Shown: positions 34,285 to 44,350 of the stretch, piece after piece
How positions within the stretch are numbered: position 1 is the stretch's first letter
Layout: each line of letters starts with the position of its first letter
Origin: Ancistrus triradiatus
Lineage: Eukaryota; Chordata; Actinopteri; Siluriformes; Loricariidae
Direction of reading: 5' to 3'
DNA: 64,000 bases
Assembly: GCA_025084515.1 (NCBI GenBank)
Contig: JAJAGP010000554.1
Location: forward strand, 1-64,000
Translations under genes and position numbers: made by a program
Notes under the pieces: model-generated
The model's database searches: none
Seen by the model: the letters and a program-made list of their open reading frames with translations, nothing else
What the model was told of the DNA's origin: nothing

Positions 34285-34919
34285 CAGTGAGTGCGTTTAC
34301 ATGCACTTAATAATCTGATAACTACAGAAAATTTTCCAGAAGATTTTGTCAGTTATCCGATCAACGAGTATACATGCACCTGTGCAGTCAGATAATAGGA
34401 AACCTCTGGGTTTACATGACTCAGGCAGTAATCAGATTTCTACTTTGCGACCAGTCAGTAATCTCATAGAAATATGTGACATAAACTTAGTACTTTAATA
34501 TTAAACATTTAAATTATTCATTTTCTTGTGTGTATATTGCATTTCAAAGTCACCCCAAAGTGTTCAACAGCAGTTTCGTTGTCTTTAATCCTGTGGCATG
34601 TTTATTTTTGGGGTAGCCAGATCCACCAACAATAAAATTGCAGATTGCAAAATGGAAAAAGAGGCCAAATAAAGGACCTGGCAACTGTGGGAGAACGCTC
34701 GTGCACATGTGCAGTCTGAAAACATTGATTATAATCGGGATACTGGTATACAAGCTATGAGTAAACCAATTACTGATGTAAAAACTAGCTCACTTTATTG
34801 GATTTCTTAATCTGATTTCTAGATCGGAGTATTCTGTATACATGACCACTTGAATAATCGGATAACTGCAGAAATCTGATCATTATTGAATTATTAACCG
34901 CATGTATATGCACTCACTG
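34285..34919. mobile_element. non-autonomous DNA element with terminal inverted repeats
   Basis: The left end CAGTGAGTGCGTTTACATGC and the right end GCATGTATATGCACTCACTG are inverted repeats over about 20 bp, with longer imperfect sub-terminal similarity (AATCTGATAACTACAG at the left, CGGATAACTGCAGAAATCTG at the right). About 635 bp and no coding frame with a motif. Repeated ATC/CAGATT-type sub-terminal motifs recur through it. The superfamily is uncertain: the ends suggest a PIF/Harbinger- or Kolobok-like MITE, but no target-site duplication is obvious. Confidence 0.78.
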
Positions 34920-35892
34920 AGTTCTAATACTTGATATCAAGTCATGTCAAGTCATTTTAAGCTTAGAATTTTGTTGAACGGGTACATGAATGTATTTGGA
35001 TTCTCTCTCAAAACATTTTCTTTTTCACTGATCATTTTACACCAAGTTTAAACTCCAAATATGTGTTTGACGTGTTATTCATGTTATAAAAATACGTTTT
35101 GGTAAATGTAGAGAAAGAAAAATCACAATACTATGATTGATATTCCAAGGATTGATATAGACTGTGTTTCAGACAAAAGTGCCATTCTCCACAGCTCAGC
35201 ATGATCAGACACTGGTTGCAAGGGGAAGAGAGGCTCTACTTTCATTGCACTGCTTTTTACCCATTTTGTATGCTGCTGGCAATGCCAACAAGTTCTTGAT
35301 GCCATGCTGCCAGGCACTGAGAGGAGGCATCTGATATTGATAGAATGCCAGGTCAGGAACAAGAGAGTGAGAAATAGGGCGAAAGAGAAAAAGAGAGGGA
35401 TGGACAAGGACTAATGCAGGGCCTTGAGCTGCACCAGCTGCATGCTGTCTTTGAGGAGGGGATGGCGAGAGGCGGCTGGTTTGTGGACACTTGCTCATAA
35501 ACTCTTGCCTCTCCCTTTGATTGACCTTGAGCATGTGCCTGGCCCTGATGTCAGGAATGCGTGACAGCTGTATGCTGCAAGTGCCTTGGCTGTACGAACG
35601 CAGGAAGGACACGGGGCTCGGCTTAATGAGTCCAACTGTGACTTAGGGCACTCCAGTGCACCCCACCCTTGGGGGTGACAGGGAAGTCGGAGGGAAGAAC
35701 AGAGCTGGGAAATGTATATTAGGAACATTATACTATTTGGTCTTCTACCACAATTGGCTTAAATTGTCTTTTGTGTGTCTGTGCCTGTGTGTTTGTGTAG
35801 GCTGGGGTAACAGACAGAAGTTCAGAACAATTGTGTTTTGAGTCTGTGTGTGGTTTCATTATGGGGCTGTAGTTCTCTAACAAAGAACAGCA
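34920..35892. other. gene-free stretch
   Basis: 35140-35720 is GC-richer and free of simple repeats. The overlapping minus-strand frames there (35123-35728) have no motif and are in different frames. No gene is supported; conserved non-coding sequence is possible. Confidence 0.4.
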
Positions 35893-36150
35893 TACAGTGA
35901 CGCTTGAAATTTTGTGAACCATTTAGAATTTGTTATAGTTCTGCATAGGTATGGCATCATCAGGCTTTCACACATGTCCTTAGAGTAGATGAAAATCCAA
36001 TCTTACATATTATATGAGTATCTTTGCCTTCGTATGGTGACCCTCTTGTGCAGCAATAACTGCAACTAAACCTTCCAAGCAATTGTTAATGAGACCAAAA
36101 CATCGGCTAGGATGAATTTTAACCCATTCCTCTACAGAGAACAGATAAAA
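35893..36150 (-). mobile_element. Tc1-like terminal fragment, diverged
   Basis: Starts TACAGTGACGCTTGAAATTT and follows the family A left end and transposase 3' region (GACCCTCTTGTGCAGCAATA, AGGATGAATTTTAACCCATT, CTACAGAGAACAG) at lower similarity than the neighbouring copy at 36529. It stops at about 36150, shortly before the inverted arm. Confidence 0.75.
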
Positions 36151-36191
36151 AGTTGACCCTCCAAAACCAAAACGCTGAATTTCTAAGTTTT

Positions 36192-36528
36192 AACTAGCAT
36201 ATAAATCCTGTACCTTGTTTCTGAAAATGTTTTAAGAGAAAAGTACTACCTTGTTCTAGAATTTTCAAAGAAATGTCTGTCTCTCTTTGCTCACTCTCTC
36301 ACCCTTAAGTGTTGTGTATGTGAATGTGTGTGTATGTGCCGTGCCTACAGAAAGTAACATTTACAAGGAAGGAGCCTAAATGGAGAATGCACATGCAGTG
36401 TGTGTGTCTGTCGTGCACATGTAAGTTTGTGCATGGTGTATTGTGTTTTCCTTTTTGGTTACTAGTAAATGTTTATTGCATTCAGTGTAAAGAAAAAAAC
36501 AGTAAAATCTCCTCTGCTGTGTCACACT
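36192..36528 (+). repeat. inverted duplication, left arm
   Basis: Reads AACTAGCATATAAATCCTGT to CCTCTGCTGTGTCACACT. It is the reverse complement of 38210-38547 with roughly a dozen differences over about 338 bp by eye, so the two arms are about 96% alike. The arm contains GTGTGTGTATGTGCCGTGCC and no transposase. Its right edge meets a family A Tc1 copy that lacks its outer terminal repeat. Confidence 0.95.
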
Positions 36529-38016
36529 TGGTCATTTATTTAATGAGGAAAATGATCCAATATTACTTATTAGTGGGTGGCAAAAGTATGTGAACCTTTG
36601 CTTTTAGTATCTGGTGTGACCCCCCTGTGCAGCAATAACTGCAACTAAACGTTTCCTGTAACTGTTGATCAGTCCTGCACACCGGCTTGGAGGAATTTTA
36701 GCTCACTCCTCCATACAGAACAGCTTCAGCTCTGGGATGTTGGTGAGTTTCCTCACATTAACTGCTCACTTCAGGTCCTTCCACAACATTTCGATTGCAT
36801 TAAGGTCAGAACTTTGACTTGGCCATTCCAAAACATGAACTTTATTCTTCTTTAACCATTCTTTGGTAGAATGACTTGTGTGCTTAGGGTCGATGTCTTG
36901 CTGCATGATCCACCTTCTCTCGAGATTCAGTTCATGGACACTCTAGATTTCATTCATGACAGATTTCCTGACATTTTTTCCTTTAAGAATTCTCTGATAT
37001 GTTATTCAGGATATTCATTGTGTCATCATGATTGCAAACTGTCCTGGCCCAAATTCAGCAAAAACAGGCCCCAACCCTGATACTACCACCACCATGTTCA
37101 CAGATGGATTCGGTTCCTTCTGCTTTGGAATGCAGTGTTTTCCTTTCTCCCAACCGAACGCTTTTCTTTAACCACAAAAGTTTCATTTTGGTCTCATCCG
37201 TTCCACAACACATCTTCCATTAGCCTTCTGGCTTGTCCACGTGATCTTTAGTAAACTGCAAGGGCAGCAATGTTCTTTTTGGAGAGCAGTGGCTTTTCTC
37301 CTTGCAATCCTGCCATGCACGCATTGTTTGTCAGTGTTCTTCTGATGGTGAACTCACGAACATTAACATTAGGCAATGTGAGAGAGAAAGAGGTCTTCAG
37401 TTGCTTAGAAGTTACCCTGGGGTCCTTTGTGACCTCGCCAGCTATTACACGCCTTGCTCTTGGAGTGATCTTTGTTGGTCGATCACTCCTGTGGAGGGTA
37501 ACAATGCTCTTGAATTGCCTACATTTGTACAGAATCTGTCTGACTGTGGATGGGTGGAGTCCAAACTCTTTAGAGATGGTTTTATAACCTTTTCCAGCCT
37601 AATGAACATCAAAAACTCTCTTTCTGAGGTCCTCATAAATCTCATTTGTTCGTGCCAAGATACACTTCCACAAACATGTGTTGTGAAGAGCAGACTTTGA
37701 TAGATCCCTGTTCTTTAAATAAAACAGTGTGCCCACTCACACCTGATTGTCATCCCATTGATTGAAAACACCTGACTCTAATTTCACCTTCAAATTAACT
37801 GCTAATCCTAGAGGTTCACATACTTTTGCCATTCACTAATATGTAATATTGGATCATTTTCCTCAATAAATAAATGACCAAGTATAATATTTTTGTCTCA
37901 TTTGTTTAACTGGGTTCTCATAAGACTTGTACGAAAATCTGATGATGTTTTAGGTCATATTTATGCAGAAATATAGAAAATTGTAAAGGCTTCACAAACT
38001 TTCAAGCACCACTGTA
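36529..38016 (-). mobile_element. Tc1-like transposon, family A, left end missing
   Basis: Begins inside the terminal repeat at TTGGTCATTTATTTAATGAG and runs to the right end CTTTCAAGCACCACTGTA. About the first 130 bp of the left terminal repeat are absent and replaced by the inverted arm. Minus-strand transposase blocks are present in several frames (GRPTKIT-like near 37470-37500, DPRVTS-like near 37415). The start codon position near 37655 reads TTG instead of ATG. Defective. Confidence 0.9.
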
Positions 38017-38209
38017 CCTAGATCTGCACCAACACTGTTGTACAAATTGAGTTGGGGTTTGGCACTGAGTGAGTGTGTATCAGCATAACTGATGGACAGT
38101 GTGTTTCTGAATGGTATTTTGCTTCTACCTGCACCTTCCACTTCCTTCAGTAAGAAGCTACACTTCTTTATATAAGGATTTATTACACGATCAATTAGTG
38201 AAGAAACTC

Positions 38210-38547
38210 AGTGTGACACAGCAGAGGGGATTTTACTGTTTTTTTCTTTACACTGAATGCAACAAAACATTTACTAGTAACCAAAAAGGAAAACACAATT
38301 CACCATGCACAAACTTACATGTGCACGACAGACACACACACCGCATGTGCATTCTCCATTTAGACTCCTTCCTTGTAAATGTTACTTTCTGTAGGCACGG
38401 CACATACACACACATTCACATACGCAACACTTAAGGGTGAGAGAGTGAGCAAAGAGAGACAGACATTGCTTTGAAAATTCTAGAACAAGGTAGGATTTTT
38501 CTCTTAAAACATTTTCAGAAATAAGGTACAGGATTTATATGCTAGTT
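38210..38547 (-). repeat. inverted duplication, right arm
   Basis: Reverse complement of 36192-36528, lying 193 bp to the right of the Tc1 end. Together the arms enclose about 1.68 kb, nearly all of it Tc1. Confidence 0.95.
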
Positions 38548-38772
38548 GCTCAACCACTAGTTACACACAGCCTTACACTGTACACTATACATACAGTTAC
38601 ACTATACACTATAGCCACGTTGAATATTATTTTAAAGCACAATTATAATAATACACTCTGATGATCTTCCTATATACATTTTTACAGACTTGGAGTCGTG
38701 TCTTGACACTTTAAACTTTAAACTGCATACCTAGTCTTATTTTAATAAATTACGTGTGTGTGTGTGTGTGTG

Positions 38773-38947
38773 TTGGTCAAGACCAAATGTCCCATAAAGG
38801 ACAAGGATCTGACATTTTTTACCTTGTGGGAACATTTTGGCTGTCTACATTAAGAAAAAAATCCAAAGAGCCAAAACAATTGCATTAGGTTACTGACATT
38901 GAGGTTGGAAATCCAATGGAAAGTCCCCATAATGATGGAATGACAAA

Positions 38948-38999
<52 letters not shown>
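38773..38999 (+). repeat. (GT)n-linked repeat family, copy 5, with (GT)n on both sides
   Basis: The body has GACCAAATGTCCCATAAAGG, ACCTTGTGGGAACATTTTGG, GCATTAGGTTACTGACATTG and GGAAAGTCCCCATAATGATG. (GT)n borders it at 38752-38773 and 38950-38999. It is the most complete copy of this family in the window. Confidence 0.8.
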
Positions 39000-39000
<1 letters not shown>

Positions 39001-39432
39001 GGGGCGTGTGGGGTGGGCTATCATTCCTGCATTTCATGAGGAAAGAGCAAAGCCACTGCACTGGCAGGAGGCCAGGCTGAGGAGCAGCAGGCTTAGCACT
39101 TTGAGAGCAAAGACAGACTCTGCTCAATCCTGAGTCCTCGTCTGCTAACATAAAAGTGAGTATGTGATCCGTTCAAACTAAAAGAAACACAATTTCCACA
39201 CAGCACAGACATTGTGGAAAACAGTGCAGATTAATCACGCACCTTGAGTTGCTATGCTCCACCAGAGAAGCAGAGCGGCTTTCAAGTCTGTTGTTAAATC
39301 AACAACCAATTGATACGTGTCAGACCACCACTGTAAGTGACAACAGCTTTTCGTGTGATTGCATTTATATACTACTTTGACTGTGAAATGCAGTGTGGTG
39401 GTTTTGTACGCAGCTTTTTTTATCGTAGAGAC
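39000..39432. other. gene-free stretch
   Basis: A GC-richer patch at 39000-39130 follows the (GT)n run; no motif or repeat is recognised. Confidence 0.4.
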
Positions 39433-39482
<50 letters not shown>

Positions 39483-39503
39483 TATGTATATGTGTATATA
39501 TAT

Positions 39504-39557
<54 letters not shown>

Positions 39558-39575
39558 TTGTTTTTTTTTTTTTTT
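39433..39575. repeat. compound microsatellite (GT)n(TA)n(T)n
   Basis: (GT)n at 39435-39480, then an exact 26-bp palindrome TATATGTGTATA/TATACACATATA near 39487-39512, then (TA)n to about 39549 and a T-rich tract to 39575. Long open frames across this stretch (up to 166 codons) are simple repeat translations and not genes. Confidence 0.95.
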
Positions 39576-39760
39576 CTTCCTTACAATAAGACACCCACCC
39601 ACACACACTCCATGGCAAACAAATGCTTCATGCCAGCAGATTTGTGTTCAGAATGCACATGTCCCGAAGGGTAAAATTACAAAGGTGTGGATACAACGAA
39701 GATGGGAAATCCCTGATGCAATGAGTACTGCTTTGATATCTTTCTCTCACCATCTCTTGT

Positions 39761-39765
<5 letters not shown>

Positions 39766-39798
<33 letters not shown>
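39766..39798. repeat. (CT)n microsatellite
   Basis: A nearly perfect CT run of about 33 bp. Confidence 0.93.
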
Positions 39799-39802
<4 letters not shown>

Positions 39803-40062
39803 TCACTCTCAAATCTTTAAAGCAGATAAGAGGTTAAGATCCCAGCAATTCTCTAAAGTAGACTGTGGGATTACTGTTAACGTGGGTAGTCTCTGCACCG
39901 AACGAGCAAGCTGAGGAGGCAGCTGAGGAGCTAACAGAGGACAAGGGGAATCTGCCCATTTGTTTGAAAGAGGGGATTAAAATGAAAATGCTGTATTCAG
40001 GAGAGTAAATAGGGGCGAGGGGATTTGGGCCCTTTCTAAATGGGTCTATGAATAAGCATTGA

Positions 40063-40141
<79 letters not shown>

Positions 40142-41185
40142 TGGTGGCAACACTTATTGCATGATTTTAGTTTGGTTTATAGACATGTGGATTAAAGTTG
40201 TAGACACCATAATTCAAAACAGAAGTGCGTACCCTCATTGGTTGCCGCGACGTACAGGTTTTTGGGGTGTGGACTGCATTGTATGCTTCTGCAACTTTTC
40301 TCTTTTATTGTTTCTTGTATGAATTTTTGCATTCTTTAATGTGTTTGTGTAAATTTTAGCTCTACATATAGTTTGGTTATTTTTTTATCATATTTTTATT
40401 CCTATATTTCAATTCAAGTCCCACATTTAGGGTTTTTGATGCACGGTCTCGTAGGCACTCAACATGCTGTTTAAAACCCAATTAGAAACCAACTTGTCCC
40501 TGGCTATTTGTTTTCAGGGGCCCCTGTGCTTGAGAGTTCCCAGATGTGGTGAGAAGGTAGGGAGTCGATTGTTTATACAGCGGCGAATCTTTCCCAAACA
40601 CACGCGTTATATCAGTCCCACATGGCTATCTATCAAGGGAGGCTGAAGTTACAGTGCTTTTTTCCCCCTTTTCAGTCCCATTCTACTCCTGAAGCCAGGC
40701 AGATGCGAAAGCCCTTTGGCTAGCGAATTACAACTCCCACCCCACCTGCTGAAGGCTCAGATGCACCGACCTGCCTCCGATCGATCGCTTGTTGTTGCAG
40801 CTGGGCTCCGCTTGATGGTTTATTTAAGCGACTCCACATGCTCATGGAGGGAAGGGGGATGCAGGGATGGAAGGGTGGGAAGCAGCTGAATACATAAAAC
40901 AGGCTCTCAGAACCACTTTGTGGTCCGGGGGAAGAGTAAATGGAATAATAAAATCCAAATGGTTTCATCCTATTTTCTGGCCTCATAAATCCAGGCAGTC
41001 ACCGTTTACCTTTATGATCAGGCACAGAGGGAGAAGTGTATGTCTGTGTGAATATACAGTACGTGAGTTTTAAAATGTGTTAGGACCCCATACCTGTATA
41101 TGAGGAGCTAAAGTTTGAGTTTGTCTTTTGGGATGGAAGTCTTTGTTCAAACGTCAAATCAGCACCATTTTAAAGTCTTTATATA
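39799..41185. other. gene-free stretch with repeat-poor, GC-richer sequence
   Basis: No exon supported. 40480-41010 is free of simple repeats and transposon similarity and is GC-richer, with AT-rich homeodomain-like cores (AATAATAAAATCC, CATAAATCC) near 40945-40990. This composition is compatible with conserved non-coding sequence but cannot be shown without alignment. A (GA)n tract lies inside at 40074-40140. Confidence 0.4.
40063..40140. repeat. (GT)n(GA)n microsatellite
   Basis: A short GT run followed by about 66 bp of GA with one AA interruption. Confidence 0.95.
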
Positions 41186-41777
41186 GACAGTGATGCTAGA
41201 AAGTTTGTGAACCCTTAAGAATTTTCTATATTTCTGAACCATTATCGGATTTGAACAAGAAGTCCGAAGAGTAGATAACGAGAACCTAATTAAATAAATT
41301 AGACCAAAATATTATACTGGGTCATTTATGTATTGAGGAAAATTATCCAATATTACATACCAAGTGAGTGGCCAAAGTATGTGAACCTTTACTTTCAGTA
41401 TCTGGTGTGAACCCTTTGAGCAGCAATAACTGCAACAAACAATTCCAGTAAGTATTGATCAGTCCTGAATACTGGCTTGGAAAAATGTTTATCCACATTC
41501 CTTCTTACAGAAAAGCTTTAATTCTCAGGTTTTGGTGGGTTTTCTTACATATATTTACAGTTTACATTTATGTCATTTAGCAGCCTTATCCAGAGTGACT
41601 TAGAATTGATAGAGTCTTACAATTCAAGCAATTGTGAGTTAAGGGCATTGCTCAAGGACCCAACAGTGGTAGATTAGGAGAGGTGGTATTTGTTTTTATT
41701 ATATAAAAATCTGATGTTGTTTTGGGTCTGCAGAAATGTAGAAAATACTAAATTACAAAATTTCAAGTACCACTGTA
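41186..41777 (-). mobile_element. internally deleted family A Tc1 carrying another repeat
   Basis: The left terminal repeat begins ACAGTGATGCTAGAAAGTTT and can be followed past TTATGTATTGAGGAAAATTA to the transposase 3' region near 41550. The right end reads ATTTCAAGTACCACTGTA. Nearly all the transposase is gone, leaving about 590 bp. The dispersed 'ttatccagag' repeat lies between the two remaining ends. Confidence 0.85.
41570..41690 (+). repeat. dispersed fish repeat, second copy, nested
   Basis: Contains ATTTAGCAGCCTTATCCAGA, GTGACTTAGAATTGATAGAG and AAGGGCATTGCTCAAGGACC. It matches the copy at 6045-6165 in its core and lies inside the deleted Tc1. Confidence 0.68.
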
Positions 41778-42649
41778 TGTGTCTGTTAGTGTATTTAAAG
41801 GCCCAACACTGAGCTTAAACTGTCAGTTTGACTTCTAAAGAAAGCATAGTTTACTGTGCCATAGTAACACAATCAGCTTTCATAATTATACATTCCATTC
41901 AACATCACTTTTTATTGCATCAGCTTTTTGGTTGGGCTTGGAAATCAAAGTAATGAAAACTGAAGAATTTAAATTACAACTGAGGTGCGTATGTGCCAAG
42001 ATTGTCTCTGTCTGTTGTTTGACAAGAAGAGGTCATACTGGGTGATTTTATACCAATATCAGTGAATACACACATTGAGCTCGGGGTGGGCTCGGGGTGT
42101 TTGTTCAAGAAAATGTTCTGGTGTAACTGAATAATTGTAGTTCAACTCAAGTTGCATTTCTGAAAATACATGCTTCAGAGTACACTGCTGACTGTATTGA
42201 TGCTTTTGCAAACGAAGACGTCTACTGCCTATAGAAATGCACTCTTGCATAGCTGCACAAATGTTGAGAATGCTTTTAAAGAACTGGAGTGCGCAGGAGT
42301 TTTTAATCTGTGTCACATATTTGCAAAGTTTAAACTGCTTTCCTTGCCAAATGTGGCTGTGATGAGTTCGCCGTGTCAAGTCTGAACATTGTTCCAGTGA
42401 AACATGCTTGTCCACTGATCATTACTCATATGAGTGAAACTAAATATTTATTGCAATCTCACTGTATTTTCTAACTTCTGTGAAAGTAAAGAATCAATGA
42501 TCCATTGCAAGTGATTTTTCTTTTAAAACATTATTAAAACAAAAATAGTCTTTTTCATTCTCATTGCTAAGGCCCATGATAACCCAATGGTAGACTTTTC
42601 TTATTGTCGTAGACAATTTCTCAAACATAATACTTTCCTTTTGTTATTT
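41778..42649. other. gene-free stretch
   Basis: The minus-strand frame 42059-42415 (118 codons) is the longest; it shows no motif, low-complexity-free but unrecognisable sequence, and overlaps an equally featureless plus-strand frame. I do not call a gene. Confidence 0.4.
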
Positions 42650-44350
42650 AACATACATTGCTCACAGTGCTAAGAAAATCATCACAAAATAGCCAGTTTT
42701 TAGTCCGTCAGTCTGTTTGGATATGTTTCTGCCAGCTTTACATATATTTACATTGGGTAGTATTTGCTCATTCTTCCATGCAGAATTGTTCAAGTTTAGA
42801 GCAATTTCATGCTGAGTGTCAATGGCCTTCCACGGTCCTTCCACAGATTTTCTATCAGATTTAGTCTGTGCTCTGATTTGGCCACTCAATAACATTCACC
42901 TTATTATCCTTAAGTCACTGCCCTGGTTTTTAGACTGTGTGTTTAAGGTAATAGTTGTTCTGGAAAGTGTACCACCTGCCCATCTTCAGCTGTCTAGCGG
43001 AGAACTACAGCAGCATTTCCCTTCAGTCAGTCGCTAGTTACTGGTGAAGAAAAACACTCCCACAATATAAGGCTTCCGCCATTATGCTTCATGCTAGGTA
43101 AGATGTATTTTGGGTAATGTGCTGTGTTTGGTTTTCAATTAGCATAGGGCCTGGGTCAGAGTACACTGGTACCTCGGCTCTCAACCACCTCAGGAACTTG
43201 CTGAATTCGGTTCTCGATGCATTTTGCTAGAAAAAATTGTGGTTTCTCGTTGTTTGCTTGGTACTTGGCAAACTTGTTGAAGCTTGTATGAGCATGACTC
43301 ATTTCAGGCGATTTATGATTCAGTGGTTCAGGTTCACAATAGCCCCCAAAGAAGATCTCCACTATTTTTATCTTGTATTTTTACACTACACTACTGTACA
43401 GTACTTAGTGCAAACAAGTCTCCGTGGGTTCTAAAAAGGTTAGTTTATAACAGCCACCCAAAAGTAAAACAGGAATTGAATGATCCAGAACACAAGCTTA
43501 GCAGCTATGCTAGTGCCCTGAGTTTACCAATAGAGTAAGTGTTTTGCTTTCACTTTTCACTTTCAGTCCATTACTCTCTAAATTACATGGGATTTTTCAA
43601 CATTTTATTATAAAATAAACTTTGTGTTAATGATTTTGGCCAACTGTAGGTTAATGTAAGTGTTTTAAATGTCAACTTACTTATCATTACATATTATAGG
43701 CTCTGCTATGATATCATATAGGCTGCTCTACCAAACACTCACTAAACTCCTCAGTTCATGATACATTTAGCTTATGATGGATTTGTCAGAACACCTGTAA
43801 AATACAACTCCATTAATGCATATAATGCCCTATACAGTGTGGATTTTCTGGGTCTGGAACGGATTCATTCAATTTACATTATTCCTTGTAAAAAAAAAAA
43901 AAGAGAGAGAGAGAAAAAATTGCTTGTTTTCGGTTCTTAACAAGGCTTCTAGAATGAATTAACGATGAGAACTGAGGTACCATTGTATAATAAAGATTGA
44001 TCTTGGTCTCATCTGTTCACAAAGCCTTTTTCCAGATTTCATCAGAAGCACAAAAGTGAACCAGAGTGGGACTTTTTTCAGAAGATGCTTTTCTTGCTTG
44101 CTTTTTCTTCTGTCGTCCCATGCACAGACCAACAAATCTCAGTCCTAAAGACTTGTTAAGTTCTTCAAAGTTGCCACTGGCTTCTTAGTAGATGGGCTGA
44201 TCAATATCCTCCTGTCTTGGTAATCCAGTTTGGAGGAATGGTCCCATCTAGACAAAGTGTTAGTGGTGCCATACACTTTCCAATTCTTAATAGAGGCCTT
44301 TTGAAAGCACCTTTCCAACCTTGGTGAATCATTTGTGTTACCATGCACTA
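42650..44350 (-). mobile_element. Tc1-like remnant, family F, split by a nested element
   Basis: Minus-strand reading of 42650-43140 gives transposase C-terminal blocks (LKDNKVNVIEWPNQS, EQFCMEE) and the GGS-type block near 43070. Reading of 43990-44350 gives TDETKINL-like sequence next to WKKAL near 44000-44030 and, further out, RRILISPSTKKPVATLKNL. The two halves are collinear and separated by the insertion at 43164-43985. Several stops and frame changes are present. No clear terminal repeats were found. Confidence 0.8.
43164..43985. mobile_element. non-autonomous pogo/Tigger-like element nested in Tc1
   Basis: The left end CACTGGTACCTCGGCTCTCA and the right end TGAGAACTGAGGTACCATTG are inverted repeats, flanked on both sides by TA (43162-43163 and 43986-43987). 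This TA duplication and the GGTACCTCGG-type end fit Tc1/mariner-superfamily elements of the pogo group. About 822 bp, with no transposase motif. Confidence 0.78.

Noticed and set aside
35205..35612. Open frame of 135 codons on the minus strand
   Set aside because: Overlaps two other frames with no motif; composition reflects a GC-richer non-coding patch.
39337..39837. Open frame of 166 codons on the plus strand
   Set aside because: Translation of (GT)n, (TA)n and poly-T tracts; the same stretch is open in all frames on both strands.
42059..42415. Open frame of 118 codons on the minus strand
   Set aside because: No recognisable domain and an equally long overlapping open frame on the other strand.
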